A stretch of DNA of 64,000 nucleotides from Stenotrophomonas humi (lineage in GTDB: Bacteria > Pseudomonadota > Gammaproteobacteria > Xanthomonadales > Xanthomonadaceae). The position numbers were made by a program, and so were the translations under genes. Under the pieces are notes generated by a model, which was not told where the DNA came from, did not search any database, and saw only the letters and a program-made list of their open reading frames with translations. Below, piece by piece: positions 9,901 to 21,006 of this stretch (the first letter of the stretch is position 1; each line of letters begins with the position of its first letter). The stretch is from contig NZ_LDJI01000006.1 in NCBI RefSeq assembly GCF_001431415.1, forward strand, positions 124,001 through 188,000, written 5' to 3'.

Positions 9901-10365
9901 GAATGGCATTGGCAGCACCGCAAGGCGCTACAGAAAAAGAGAGAAAGAAGGGCAGCCAAGCCGGAACCGGCAGGCGCGCAGGGCGAGATTGTACCTGTCC
10001 AAGCCCGCTGGGCATGTCAACGCGGGGGAACAGCGCGTTCCGTGAGCACCGTGATGTGGGCGCAATGCCCCCTGATCCGCCCTTTGGATACCTGTATCCG
10101 GTACATCTGTGCCTCACCCTTCGGGCGGCTTGGTCATGCAACCCGGCAGTCCTGCCAAGTTGTCGCCGCGCAGGCGGGAGCAGGGAGCAATGAGCTCTCT
10201 GCGATCTCAAAGCCCCTCTCCCCTAGCAGCAGAGGGATTGGGGAGAGGGGGGCGTGCGAAGTCTCATGGACAAACCGCAGTGAGGGCTTCCGCCCCGAAT
10301 CCTCATCAGCCCTGCGGGCACCTTCTCCCCGGGGAAGAAGGGAGCAATCAGCCTCGCGGGTGATC
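9901..10365. other. Intergenic region with a dispersed CCCTCTCCC-type palindrome
   Basis: About 460 bp between the yhhQ start and the stop of the next minus-strand gene. On the minus strand TTGACA (10015-10020) and TACAAT (9988-9993) could be yhhQ promoter elements, but the 21-bp spacing is too long for confidence. A degenerate copy of the dispersed repeat lies at 10211-10250. The small reading frames here show no family signature. Confidence 0.5.
10211..10250. repeat. Dispersed GC-rich palindrome, degenerate copy
   Basis: AGCCCCTCTCCCC ... GGGGAGAGGGG, an imperfect version of the repeat seen at 34691, 43046, 58811 and 58861. The central arms are interrupted here. Confidence 0.6.
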
Positions 10366-10902
10366 TCACAACGTCGAGGTACGGCTCTCGTCGATTGCCT
10401 CGGCCGTCGGCACGAACGTCAGCACCGCGCCGTCCTCGGCGCGCAGCATCCAGCCTGCACCCTGCGGGCTGGGCGTGAAGGCCACGGTCTGGCCCACAAC
10501 GAAGTTCGCTGCCGGATTGTCCTCACGCTGCGGCCACTGCAGCTGGGCGGTGTTCTCGGCATTGGCCGGATCTTCCAGCGCCACGCTGCGGCCACCTTCG
10601 GCGGTATTGCTGATCGACTTCACCTGCATGTCCGGCAGCGGGCCAGCGCTGATCCGGCGCCGCTTGTCGTCCCGGCGCTCGGTCGATGCCTTGGAGGCAT
10701 CGACGGTCTTGCCCACGCCGGCCGCCGACAGGAACAACGGGCCGGAGACCACCATGGCGACGCTTGCGCTGGTCACCAGTACCGAAATTTCCGAACCATT
10801 GAGGTTGCCTTCGCCGGCGTGCGCATCGCGTGGCGCCAGGGACACGCCAAGACAGGCGGTGAGCGCCAGTGCCAGGGCGCCGTGGTGGAGGAACTGTTTC
10901 AT
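10366..10902 (-). CDS. Uncharacterised exported protein paired with DUF2145 gene
   Basis: 178 residues with a classical signal peptide (MKQFLHHGALALALTACLG..., cleavage near AHA-GEG) and a second hydrophobic segment (SVLVTSASVAMVVSGPLFLSA, about residues 42-62). A basic linker and a soluble C-terminal part (FVVGQTVAFTPSPQGAGWMLRAEDGAVLTFVPT) follow. The start at 10902 has AAAGGAG about 7 nt upstream; the upstream extension of the frame is discarded. Its start lies 13 bp from the stop of the DUF2145 gene, so the two are co-transcribed. I recognise no domain. A periplasmic or membrane-tethered location is inferred. Confidence 0.8.
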   Translation of the reverse strand: MKQFLHHGALALALTACLGVSLAPRDAHAGEGNLNGSEISVLVTSASVAMVVSGPLFLSAAGVGKTVDASKASTERRDDKRRRISAGPLPDMQVKSISNTAEGGRSVALEDPANAENTAQLQWPQREDNPAANFVVGQTVAFTPSPQGAGWMLRAEDGAVLTFVPTAEAIDESRTSTL

Positions 10903-10915
10903 GGTCTGACTCCTT

Positions 10916-11770
10916 TCATTGAACAGGGGGTTGCACGCCCGTAGCTGCGACTGCGGGTACCGGCGTTTGATGGGGAATGGACAGCTCACGCTCCAGTGCA
11001 CCACTGCGATGCAGGAAATCGAATACCGACTCCACCGTCACCACTGAATAGTTGCCGGAAATGCGCTCACTGGCGGGGTGGTCGGTAACGGCCACGTTGT
11101 CGGCGAAGAAGCGTGCACCCAGCCGTTTGCCGATGCCGATATGCATGCGGGTAGGCGTGTAACCCTGCTGCTTGAGCCAATCCAGCGCGGCGGTGCGGTT
11201 CGCCAGCGCAGTGCCACCGGCCGACTGCACCATCGCAGCGGCAGCGACTTCCAGTATCCATTGGTTGGAGTTCTGGTATTCGGTGCTGCCCGGGTAGGCG
11301 AGCATGCTGTAGCGCGGCTCGTGCAGGGCGCGGGCCTGCGTCGCGGCGCCATTGAGCATGGTTTTCAACGCGCCGCGCACCGCCGGGGTGGGAATGCCCA
11401 CGCGCAGGTCGGTGGTGATCGAGCTTTCACCTACCAGGTTCACCAGGCCCTCGCGGTACAGGTCCGATGCATCGGTCTTGCAGCGGTTGAGCAGGTGCAC
11501 CACGTCCCAGCCGCCCTGGTCATTGCGGACCAGGAACGCGAGGTGGCTGTGACGCAGGCCGTATCTGCTCAGGTCCTGGCCACCGCGCGCAGCGATGGCC
11601 ACATCCACGTCGGGCAGGGCATCGAGCGTATCGGCGGTGATGGCGGCCATGTCGAACATTGCTGCAACGGTGGTCGGCGGTGGATACCGCGGCGCACACA
11701 CCGGTTGCGCGAAGGCGGGCATCGCCAAGGACAGTAGTGCGGTGAGCAGTAGTGTTTTGCGGCGTTTCAT
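10916..11770 (-). CDS. DUF2145 domain-containing exported protein
   Basis: 284 residues with a signal peptide (MKRRKTLLLTALLSLAMPAFAQ). The body matches my memory of DUF2145: AIAARGGQDLSRYGLRHSHLAFLVRN, then VVHLLNRCKTDASDLYREGL, RYSMLAYPGSTEYQNSNQWILE and HPASERISGNYSVVTVESVFDFLH. Histidine, cysteine and serine positions in these segments suggest a papain-like or NlpC-like fold, but I cannot prove catalysis. The start MKRRK is preferred over an ATG six codons earlier because AAGGA precedes it. It is first in a two-gene unit with the small exported protein. Function unknown. Confidence 0.82.
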   Translation of the reverse strand: MKRRKTLLLTALLSLAMPAFAQPVCAPRYPPPTTVAAMFDMAAITADTLDALPDVDVAIAARGGQDLSRYGLRHSHLAFLVRNDQGGWDVVHLLNRCKTDASDLYREGLVNLVGESSITTDLRVGIPTPAVRGALKTMLNGAATQARALHEPRYSMLAYPGSTEYQNSNQWILEVAAAAMVQSAGGTALANRTAALDWLKQQGYTPTRMHIGIGKRLGARFFADNVAVTDHPASERISGNYSVVTVESVFDFLHRSGALERELSIPHQTPVPAVAATGVQPPVQ

Positions 11771-11952
11771 CGGCGCGCATCCTTGCATGGAGATGGAAAG
11801 GAATCGTTAGGTAGAGGGCTTCGGCCTTTGCTATTGCCCTTGTTCTTGTTCCGCGCCTGGTTCTGTTTCCGCTTCTGTGCCGTCACTTCCATTCATGCGG
11901 GAATGACGGTCCGGCAGACAACCAGGGAACGCTCCCTGGCCGCGCTTTGTCC

Positions 11953-12924
11953 CTACAGCCCCAAGCGCAGCTTGACCTCGGCGGCAATGCGCTCGGTTTC
12001 GCGCAGTGGCTCGATGGCCTGCGACGGACCGGCATCCAACACCGCCAGCCCATCAAGCAGTCGACCACGCGCCCGCAGCGCGGCCTGGAAATGCGCCATC
12101 CGGGCCTGCGCGCGCTGACCCAGCAACACACCGACCGGCACCCGCGTGGCGCAGGCTTCGGACAACAGGTTCACGGAGTCGGGGGTGCAGATGATGCGGT
12201 CCGCCCAACCGAGCAGCCCCGCATAGGGATTGGAGCCGTCACCGCCATCACTCCAGATCACACCCGGCACATCATCAAAGGCACGCAGCAGTGCCTCGGT
12301 GACCGGGCGCGGGGTGCGTCGCGAGGTGGTGGCCAGCACACTGCCGCCGTCGGCACGGATGCGCGCGGCCAGTTGTCGCAGCAACACCTGCATGTCCTGC
12401 TCCTGCCACGGGGCGTGGTCGGTGGGGCCGCCCACCAGCAGGGCGGTGCGTGGCCCCGGCAGTTGTTCGAAACTGGAGAATGCCGCGCGGCCCAGGGCCA
12501 GCCAGTCGTCGCTGACCGGATTCAAGCTGCCCAGCAAGCTGAGCACGTTGTCGCCGCGCAGGCGGTCGTGTTCGGGCACAACCAGCAGGTCCCAGTAACG
12601 GGCGCCGATACGCGGGTCGAGGATCTGTACCGTGCGGGTGCCGCGCTGCCCCAGCAACCGCAATGCCCCGGCGGCCTGGCGGCCGCAGCCGATGGCCAGG
12701 CCCGGCGGGCTGCCGGCCAACTGCGCGAAAGCCTGGCCAAACCCCTGCGTCGCACCCGGGATCAAGCGCGGCGTCAGCCAGCGCCACGGTGCCCGGGGCT
12801 GCAACTGCAGGCGCTGCTGGCCGCCCAGACGCAGCGCAGAAGCCAACGCCACGGCCTGCCGCACATTGCCGGCGCGGCCGTCAGTGATCGTCCAGGGAAG
12901 CGTCGATCGTTTCGCGTATGGCAT
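11953..12924 (-). CDS. ELM1/GtrOC1 family protein (DUF1022, mitochondrial-fission-ELM1-like)
   Basis: 323 residues with a glycosyltransferase-B-like fold. The N-terminal WTITDGRAGNVRQAVALASAL and the C-terminal GWADRIICTPDSVNLLSEACATRVPVGVLL are the family hallmarks. The middle part has LLVGGPTDHAPW and TTSRRTPRPVTEALL. Bacterial members are often near LPS/capsule genes and are suspected nucleotide-sugar enzymes, but no such context is present here. The ATG at 12924 lacks a strong Shine-Dalgarno. It is divergent from the nitroreductase. Annotated fission function in plants does not transfer to bacteria. Confidence 0.82.
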   Translation of the reverse strand: MPYAKRSTLPWTITDGRAGNVRQAVALASALRLGGQQRLQLQPRAPWRWLTPRLIPGATQGFGQAFAQLAGSPPGLAIGCGRQAAGALRLLGQRGTRTVQILDPRIGARYWDLLVVPEHDRLRGDNVLSLLGSLNPVSDDWLALGRAAFSSFEQLPGPRTALLVGGPTDHAPWQEQDMQVLLRQLAARIRADGGSVLATTSRRTPRPVTEALLRAFDDVPGVIWSDGGDGSNPYAGLLGWADRIICTPDSVNLLSEACATRVPVGVLLGQRAQARMAHFQAALRARGRLLDGLAVLDAGPSQAIEPLRETERIAAEVKLRLGL

Positions 12925-13057
12925 TAATTCGTTTCAAAAAGTCTGGGTGTTGCAACAGTCGCTGGCGCCTACACTGCGCTCTGCACTTTGGCGCCGCCAT
13001 TGTCCGGGGCTTCCCGAGGGAATGCCACGACCGTAGCCCACTCATCACGGAGTTTCC

Positions 13058-13648
13058 ATGTCCGACATCTTCACCGATGCCGCGCTTGACCAGCTGTTCC
13101 GCACCGCCCGTACCCAGAATTCGTTCCAGGATCGCCCGGTCGAGGACAGCCAGTTGCGCGCGTTGTACGACCTGCTGAAGTGGGCCCCGACCTCGGCCAA
13201 CTCGAGCCCGGCCCGCTTTGTGTTCGTCAAATCGGCTGACGCCAAGCAGAAGCTGGCACCGGCGCTGTCAGAAGGCAATCTGGCCAAGACCCTGGCTGCA
13301 CCGGTCACGGTGATCGTTGCGTTCGACCAGGATTTCCACGAGAAGCTGCCGTACCTGTTCCCGCATACCGACGCCAAGTCGTGGTTCGACGGTCCGCGCG
13401 AAAGCCGCCACGAGGCTGCCTTCCGCAATGGCACCCTGCAGGGCGCCTATCTGATCCTCGCCGCACGCACGCTGGGTCTGGATGCCGGCCCGATGTCGGG
13501 TTTCGATGCGGCCAAGGTGGATGAAGCGTTCTTTGCCGGCACCGCCATCAAGTCCAATTTCCTCGTCAATCTGGGCTATGGCGATCCTGCTGGTGTTTTC
13601 CCGCGTCTGCCGCGTCTGTCCTTCGACGAAGCCGCGCGCATCGCGTAA
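13058..13648 (+). CDS. Malonic semialdehyde reductase-like nitroreductase (RutE/HadB family)
   Basis: 196 residues, exactly the size of E. coli RutE. It is an FMN-dependent nitroreductase-fold protein. Family segments include [71 protein letters not shown] and [22 protein letters not shown]. RutE reduces malonic semialdehyde to 3-hydroxypropionate in uracil degradation, but no other rut genes are here, so it may act on other aldehydes or quinones. The ATG follows CACGGAG. A YceI lipoprotein gene lies 91 bp downstream in the same direction. The cytoplasmic location is inferred. Confidence 0.88.
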   Translation: MSDIFTDAALDQLFRTARTQNSFQDRPVEDSQLRALYDLLKWAPTSANSSPARFVFVKSADAKQKLAPALSEGNLAKTLAAPVTVIVAFDQDFHEKLPYLFPHTDAKSWFDGPRESRHEAAFRNGTLQGAYLILAARTLGLDAGPMSGFDAAKVDEAFFAGTAIKSNFLVNLGYGDPAGVFPRLPRLSFDEAARIA

Positions 13649-13739
13649 GTGCTCCAACCGGCGCCGTCCATCACATTGGCCGAAGCCGGTTCCATTGAAA
13701 CTGCCTGTGTTTCCCTTCCGAATTCTCAAGGAGAGTCCC

Positions 13740-14450
13740 ATGTCCAATCTGTCCAAGTTGCTGCTCCCGCTGGCGCTGGCCGCCGCCATCACCGCCTGCT
13801 CCAAGCCGGCCGACCAGGCTGCTGCCCCGGCCGCCGCTCCGGCTGAAACTGCTGCTCCGGCCGAAGCCGCTGCGGCTGCCCCGGCCGCGCCGGAAGCGGC
13901 CGCCATCCAGGTCGCTGCCGGCACCTACAAGCTCGACCCGACCCACACCGACGTGCTGGTGCAGTGGAACCACCTGGGCTTCTCCAACCCGACCGCCCAC
14001 TTCGGCAACGCTGACGGCACCCTGGTGTACGACGCTGCCGACGTGACCAAGTCGACCGTGGAAGTGACCCTGCCGCTGTCCGGCCTGAACAGCTTCACCG
14101 CGAAGTTCGACGAGCACCTGCGCAGCGCCGATTTCTTCGACGCCGCCAAGTTCCCGACCGCCACGTTCAAGAGCACCAAGGTGGAAGCGGCCGGTACCAA
14201 CAAGCTCACCGTCACCGGTGACCTGACCGTCAAGGGCGTCACCAAGCCGGTTGTGCTGGACGTGACCATCAACGGTGCCGGTGAGCACCCGATGATGAAG
14301 GTGCCGTCGGTGGGCTTTGACGCCACCACCACCTTCAAGCGCAGCGAGTTCGGCATTGGCGCCTACGCTCCGAACGTCAGCGATGACGTCAAGGTGCGCA
14401 TCACCACCGAAGCCACCATCCCGAAGGCAGAAGAAGCCAAGGCCGAGTAA
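13740..14450 (+). CDS. YceI family lipoprotein
   Basis: 236 residues. The signal peptide ends in a lipobox (LAAAITAC, Cys at about 20), followed by an Ala/Pro-rich tether of about 35 residues. The YceI domain then starts at YKLDPTHTDVLVQWNHLGFSNPTAHF and includes LRSADFFDAAKFPTATFKST and LTVTGDLTVKGVTKPVVLDV. YceI proteins form a lipocalin-like barrel that binds polyisoprenoid lipids. The ATG is preceded by AAGGAGAG. The longer upstream frame overlaps the nitroreductase and is rejected. A terminator follows. Outer-membrane anchoring is likely because position +2 is Ser. Confidence 0.92.
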   Translation: MSNLSKLLLPLALAAAITACSKPADQAAAPAAAPAETAAPAEAAAAAPAAPEAAAIQVAAGTYKLDPTHTDVLVQWNHLGFSNPTAHFGNADGTLVYDAADVTKSTVEVTLPLSGLNSFTAKFDEHLRSADFFDAAKFPTATFKSTKVEAAGTNKLTVTGDLTVKGVTKPVVLDVTINGAGEHPMMKVPSVGFDATTTFKRSEFGIGAYAPNVSDDVKVRITTEATIPKAEEAKAE

Positions 14451-14490
14451 TCGCCCTGGCCGGCAACCGCCGGCAACGCCTGTAACAAAC

Positions 14491-14521
14491 AAAGGCCCGC
14501 CAGCAAAGGCGGGCCTTTGCG
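14491..14521. terminator. Rho-independent terminator after yceI-like gene
   Basis: Stem AAAGGCCCGCC / GGCGGGCCTTT with a six-base loop, 40 bp after the lipoprotein stop. The T-run is short. Confidence 0.75.
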
Positions 14522-14584
14522 TTGCCGCGCCGGGGGAGGGCGGATCGCCGCATCCCATAAATCCGGCGCTCAACAATGCCCACT

Positions 14585-14590
14585 TACAAT
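14585..14590 (+). promoter_or_regulatory. Candidate -10 element giving a leaderless queF mRNA
   Basis: TACAAT lies 7 bp before the queF ATG, which places transcription start at or within a base or two of the start codon. There is no clear -35 hexamer at the expected distance. Confidence 0.45.
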
Positions 14591-14597
14591 GGCGCCA

Positions 14598-15413
14598 ATG
14601 AATACCCCACAAGACTCCAGCCTCGGCCGCGAGGTCGACTACCCGCGCCAGTACGACGCCAGCCTGCTCTTCCCGATTCCCCGTGCCGCCGCGCGCGCCG
14701 AGATCGGGCTGTCCGGCGATGCCTTGCCCTTTGAGGGTGAAGACCGCTGGCATGCCTACGAAGTGGGCTGGCTGGATGCGCGCGGCAAGCCCTGCGTGGA
14801 AACCGCCACCTTGTGGGTGCCGGGCAGCTCGCCGAACCTGGTCGAGTCCAAGTCGCTCAAGCTGTACCTGAATTCGCTCAACAGCGCCCGCTTCAACCGT
14901 GCCGAAGCGGTGCGCGAGCGCATCGCCACTGATCTGTCCGCCTGCGCCGGGGCCGATGTACGGGTCGAGTTCGGCCTGCCAGCGTTTGCCAACGCCCCGG
15001 GCGAGACCATCGACCACCTGGACGTGGACATCGACTGCTACGGCCCGCCACGCGAGGCATATCTGACCGCCAATGCCGACGAGGTGGTCAGCGAGACCCT
15101 GACCTCGGCGCTGCTCAAGTCCAACTGCCCGGTGACCGGCCAGCCGGACTGGGCCAGCGTCAGCATCCGCTACCACGGCCCGCGTATCGATCGCGAAGGG
15201 CTGCTGCGTTATCTGATCAGCTACCGCGACCATGCCGAGTTCCACGAACAATGCGTGGAGCGCATCTTCCTGGAAGTCATGCGCCGCTGTGCTCCGGCCT
15301 GGCTGGACGTGGAAGCGCGCTATACCCGCCGTGGTGGTCTGGACATCAACCCGCGCCGTTTCACCCCGGGACATGCCGGCCCGATGGCCGCAATCCGCGA
15401 CCTGCGTCAATAA
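14598..15413 (+). CDS. queF: NADPH-dependent 7-cyano-7-deazaguanine reductase
   Basis: 271 residues. It reduces preQ0 to preQ1 in queuosine biosynthesis. It is the long bimodular YqfA/QueF type: [17 protein letters not shown] carries the QueF motif, [23 protein letters not shown] holds the catalytic cysteine (NCPVT), and [16 protein letters not shown] carries the FHE substrate motif. I choose ATG 14598 (MNTPQDSS), as in related species; an ATG three codons upstream is possible. There is no Shine-Dalgarno, and TACAAT at 14585-14590 ends 7 bp before the start, suggesting a leaderless mRNA. Confidence 0.95.
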   Translation: MNTPQDSSLGREVDYPRQYDASLLFPIPRAAARAEIGLSGDALPFEGEDRWHAYEVGWLDARGKPCVETATLWVPGSSPNLVESKSLKLYLNSLNSARFNRAEAVRERIATDLSACAGADVRVEFGLPAFANAPGETIDHLDVDIDCYGPPREAYLTANADEVVSETLTSALLKSNCPVTGQPDWASVSIRYHGPRIDREGLLRYLISYRDHAEFHEQCVERIFLEVMRRCAPAWLDVEARYTRRGGLDINPRRFTPGHAGPMAAIRDLRQ

Positions 15414-15517
15414 ACCCAACTGAAGCTGTCTCCGCACGCTGGCTTTACGCCAGCGCGATGAATCCTTAACAGGCGACGTGCAATCGTGGTCGCCAGTCAA
15501 GAAGCGGAGTGGCTTGG

Positions 15518-15817
15518 ATGGGTACCGATAAGAAGGCCGATTTTTCCGACGTCAGTTCCACTGTTTCAAGCACCGAGCAGGTCGTGCAGAAGGCGGATTT
15601 CTCCGATGTGAGCGCGACGGTGACCAGCACCGAACAGATCGTGGGCGAGCAGCAGTACACGGTGCAGAAAGACGACAACCTTTCCAAGATCGCCAAGCAT
15701 CTGCTGGGTGATGCGAATGCGTGGAAGAAGATCTTCGACGCCAACCGTGACGTCCTCGACAACCCGGACAAGATCAAACCCGGCCAAGTCCTGAAGATTC
15801 CGCCGCGCCAAGGCTGA
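15518..15817 (+). CDS. LysM peptidoglycan-binding domain protein with N-terminal tandem repeat
   Basis: About 99 residues. The C-terminal LysM domain (QQYTVQKDDNLSKIAKHLLGDANAWKKIFDANRDVLDNPDKIKPGQVLKIP) closely resembles the YgaU/Kbp LysM. Instead of a BON domain, the N-terminus has two copies of a 19-residue repeat (KADFSDVSxTVxSTEQxVx). No signal peptide is visible, as in cytoplasmic Kbp-like proteins, which bind potassium in E. coli. The ATG has GGAG 8 nt upstream; a GTG three codons earlier is possible. A lipoprotein gene follows 50 bp downstream. Function in this organism is unknown. Confidence 0.85.
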   Translation: MGTDKKADFSDVSSTVSSTEQVVQKADFSDVSATVTSTEQIVGEQQYTVQKDDNLSKIAKHLLGDANAWKKIFDANRDVLDNPDKIKPGQVLKIPPRQG

Positions 15818-15867
15818 GGCCCTGCGCCGTTGTGCCGTTAATTCCCAAACCCGTTTCGGAGCAATCC

Positions 15868-16344
15868 ATGAAGAAGACTTCGCTCAGCAGTGCCCTGATG
15901 ATCGCCGTGGTCGGTACCGTCGCTTTGGTTGGTTGCAAGAAGAAAGAAGCCGAAGTCGTTCCGCCGCCTGCAGCAAGCACGCCGGCACCGGCTCCCATGG
16001 TGGAGGCCGCACCGGCCGCCGTCAGCGTCACCTCGGTGACGGTGGGTAATACCGTTGGCGCCGATCAGTCGGTGGCGCCGGTAGCGATCCTGGGTGCCAA
16101 GGACAAGATCGTTGTTTCGGTCAAGACCAGCGGCACCGCCAGCAACGTCAATGTGGCTGCCAAGCTGACCTATCAGGATGGCCAGGTGGCCGGTGAGCAG
16201 AACGCATCACTCAACACCACCGATGCCGGCACCACCAACATCGAGTTCACCAAACCCAGCGGCTGGCCGGCCGGCAAGTACACCGCCGAGGTTACTGTCG
16301 ATGGCAAGGCGGCTGGCATGCCGCAGCAGTTCGAGGTGAAGTGA
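15868..16344 (+). CDS. Small lipoprotein, uncharacterised
   Basis: 158 residues. A signal peptide with a lipobox (VVGTVALVGC, Cys at about 23) is followed by a Lys/Glu then Pro/Ala-rich tether. A beta-rich domain follows (SVTSVTVGNTVGADQSVAPVAILGAKDKIVVSVKTSG ... KYTAEVTVDGKAAGMPQQFEV) that looks like an immunoglobulin-like fold. The ATG has CGGAG upstream. It probably shares a transcript with the LysM gene and ends at a good terminator. No specific function can be assigned. Confidence 0.85.
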   Translation: MKKTSLSSALMIAVVGTVALVGCKKKEAEVVPPPAASTPAPAPMVEAAPAAVSVTSVTVGNTVGADQSVAPVAILGAKDKIVVSVKTSGTASNVNVAAKLTYQDGQVAGEQNASLNTTDAGTTNIEFTKPSGWPAGKYTAEVTVDGKAAGMPQQFEVK

Positions 16345-16388
16345 GGCACGGCGTTCGCCGACGACTCTCTCCCGTCGGCAAACGCGTG

Positions 16389-16420
16389 GGCGCAGCCAAT
16401 CGGCTGCGCCTTTTTTGTTT
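16389..16420 (+). terminator. Rho-independent terminator
   Basis: Stem GGCGCAGCC / GGCTGCGCC with loop AATC followed by six T and a further TTT, 45 bp after the lipoprotein stop. Confidence 0.88.
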
Positions 16421-19067
<2,647 letters not shown>

Positions 19068-19104
19068 TCGCGACAACCTGCCAGGCAGGCTTGCAGCAAC
19101 AATG

Positions 19105-19137
19105 AAACCTGCGCCTTCATCGGCGCAGGTTTTTTTA
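19105..19137 (+). terminator. Rho-independent terminator after isocitrate dehydrogenase
   Basis: Stem AACCTGCGCC / GGCGCAGGTT with a short loop, followed by a run of T. Confidence 0.88.
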
Positions 19138-19470
19138 TGGAAAGAACGGCGAGAAATTTTCTGGCGGCGTTTGCAGTGGCGGCCAAGCGTAAGAGTTGCC
19201 TCCATCACTGCCAGCGTTGCAGTGGTAACCAACGCGCACTCATGCGCGTGACGCGGTCGCCGTTAGTCGCGCATTTTCACTTGCCCTGCACATCGATGCG
19301 GCGGTGAAGCGCGCGACATCACTACCCCTGGTGGGCAATGGATCACGCAGGCAATTACAGGCCGATTGAACTGTGTGTCCAATCACCCTTTCACATGCAG
19401 CATCTGGCATAGCCTGATCGAACAGACGCGGTACCGCTGGGATGCATCATCGTCGAGAGGGGAAAGGAGC
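19138..19470. other. Intergenic region before the GTPase cassette
   Basis: About 330 bp without a supported gene; it should hold the promoter of the cassette. The reading frame of the first gene extends upstream to 19366, but the extension lacks a ribosome binding site, whereas GGAAAGGAG directly precedes 19471. Confidence 0.5.
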
Positions 19471-20445
19471 ATGACCAGGGTGCTGGTAGTGGGCTCGGAC
19501 ACCCGTGAGGAGCGCGCATTGCTTGGGCGATTGCTGCAGGTGGCGGGATTGCCACCGGAGGCGCTGCAACGCTGTGCCGATCTGGATCAATGCGACCTGC
19601 TGTTGGTGCGGGATACGCCCGCGCTGCGTAGCGCGGCGATGCACATGGCCAGTAAACGGCCCGCCATGCGTCTATGGATGCACGACGATGCAGGCGTCGT
19701 CCATGACGGTCGATCCAGTTCACCCTGTCATCTGGACGATGCGCAGATACAACGCGCGCTGGCCCCGTCACCACCACCGCCGGCTCCGGACAACGGCGAA
19801 GGTCTGTTCCTTGCCAACGGTGCCAAGCAGATGACCCGGCTGCTGCGGCAGCGGCTACAGGAACGGACGGGTTACGCCTTGTTGTCCGTGCGAAGCGAGC
19901 CCCTGTTGCTGATCGACTTCGAGCATGACCTCGCGGTGCCGTTGAATGCCGGCGCTTCGGCGGGATCGAATCTTGCGCGGCAGTTGGGCGATCTGTTCGA
20001 TCTGCTGACATTGCAGGAGTTGTCGGCGCAGCGCTTCCAGACCCTGGCCGGCAGCATGTCGCGACAACCACTGCGGCCGCTGCTGTGGCAGATGGCACAA
20101 CACAGCGACAACTGGACCGATTTTGAACGTCGCCTGCAACAGCATGCGCAGGTCAGCCTGCTGCGCTGGCCGGATTTCCGGGTGCTTGCACATCAGCACG
20201 ATGGCTTCCGGTTGTGTTCGCTGCTGCTGAAAAAGCCCTGCAGCCTGCACGAGTGCACGCGCCTGCTGGAGCTGGACATCGATGCCACCCGCGCGTTCAT
20301 GCGTTCGGCTTATCTGTGTGGCTATGCCGAGGTGAAAGTCCCCGAAGTGGCATCGGCGCCACCGCCGCCGACCCGGCAGGGAGCCAGTGCGTTGCTCGCA
20401 CGCATGTGGCGCAGCGTCCGCAACCGCACAGGAAGCTTTGCATGA
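19471..20445 (+). CDS. Uncharacterised protein with receiver-like N-terminus, first gene of GTPase/roadblock cassette
   Basis: 324 residues, cytoplasmic. The N-terminus (MTRVLVVGSDTREERALLGRLLQVAG ... CDLLLVRDTPALRSAAM) looks like a degenerate response-regulator receiver. A Pro-rich linker follows near residue 95 (APSPPPPAPD), then a domain with LLSVRSEPLLLIDFEHDLAVPL. The C-terminal helical segment (LLLKKPCSLHECTRLLELDIDATRAFMRSAYLCGYAEV) resembles the winged-helix end of PATAN/DUF4388-type proteins. It overlaps the GTPase gene by 4 bp (ATGA), so the two are translationally coupled. The ATG has GGAAAGGAG immediately upstream. I do not recognise a named family. A role as adaptor or effector of the GTPase is inferred. 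Confidence 0.82.
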   Translation: MTRVLVVGSDTREERALLGRLLQVAGLPPEALQRCADLDQCDLLLVRDTPALRSAAMHMASKRPAMRLWMHDDAGVVHDGRSSSPCHLDDAQIQRALAPSPPPPAPDNGEGLFLANGAKQMTRLLRQRLQERTGYALLSVRSEPLLLIDFEHDLAVPLNAGASAGSNLARQLGDLFDLLTLQELSAQRFQTLAGSMSRQPLRPLLWQMAQHSDNWTDFERRLQQHAQVSLLRWPDFRVLAHQHDGFRLCSLLLKKPCSLHECTRLLELDIDATRAFMRSAYLCGYAEVKVPEVASAPPPPTRQGASALLARMWRSVRNRTGSFA

Positions 20446-20990
20446 TCGAACACAAGATTGTCGTGCTGGGCGCGATGGGCGCCGGCAAATCGACCCTGGT
20501 GCGTGCGGTGGCTGGCGGCACCGTCATCGACACCGACGTGCTCAATACCGACACCAGCTCGTCCAAGCTGGCCACCACCGTGGCGATGGACTATGGCGAC
20601 GTGAACCTGCCCAACGGCGACCGGTTGCGTCTGTATGGCACGCCGGGGCAGGAGCGCTTTTCTTTCATCTGGCCGGTGCTGCTGCAGGGCGCGCGGGGCG
20701 TGGTGATCCTGGCCGATGCTTCCAGTCCCGATGTGGTGAACGAATTGGACTGCTACCTGCGGGTGCTGCGCGAGCATGCGCACAACGTACCTGCCGTGGT
20801 GGGGGTGTCCAAGTTCGACCTGACACCGGAGGTGGATCTGGATGGTTGCCAGATACGCGTGCAGGCCTTGGCCGGCCGGCCGTTGCCGGTGGTGCCTTTC
20901 GATGCCCGCTCCGAGGATGCGGTGATGATGTTGATGGATGTGCTGATGGGGGAAGTGGAAGCGGCCGCATTCGTGGAAGAGCATGTCTGA
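20442..20990 (+). CDS. Small Ras-like GTPase (COG2229/conservon-type)
   Basis: 182 residues. P-loop GAMGAGKST (residues 9-17), switch region TTVAMDYGDV, G3 variant YGTPGQERFSF, and G4 variant VGVSKFDLT. This fits the bacterial GTPases that pair with roadblock proteins (CvnD in Streptomyces conservons; MglA is a cousin). Two deviations are visible: the DxxG aspartate is replaced by Gly and the NKxD asparagine by Ser. It overlaps the preceding gene by 4 bp, and the roadblock gene follows immediately, which is the usual GTPase/GAP-like pairing. It is cytoplasmic. The target is unknown; family members control motility, polarity or signalling. Confidence 0.88.
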   Translation: MIEHKIVVLGAMGAGKSTLVRAVAGGTVIDTDVLNTDTSSSKLATTVAMDYGDVNLPNGDRLRLYGTPGQERFSFIWPVLLQGARGVVILADASSPDVVNELDCYLRVLREHAHNVPAVVGVSKFDLTPEVDLDGCQIRVQALAGRPLPVVPFDARSEDAVMMLMDVLMGEVEAAAFVEEHV

Positions 20991-21006
20991 GACAGGGAGG
21001 AACACG

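Noticed and set aside
9901..10050. preQ1 riboswitch upstream of yhhQ
   Set aside because: I found no preQ1-I or preQ1-II core in the leader. TTGACA and TACAAT are present but 21 bp apart, so even the promoter is uncertain.
13482..13739. N-terminal extension of the YceI lipoprotein frame into the nitroreductase gene
   Set aside because: The lipobox signal peptide and AAGGAGAG fix the start at 13740.
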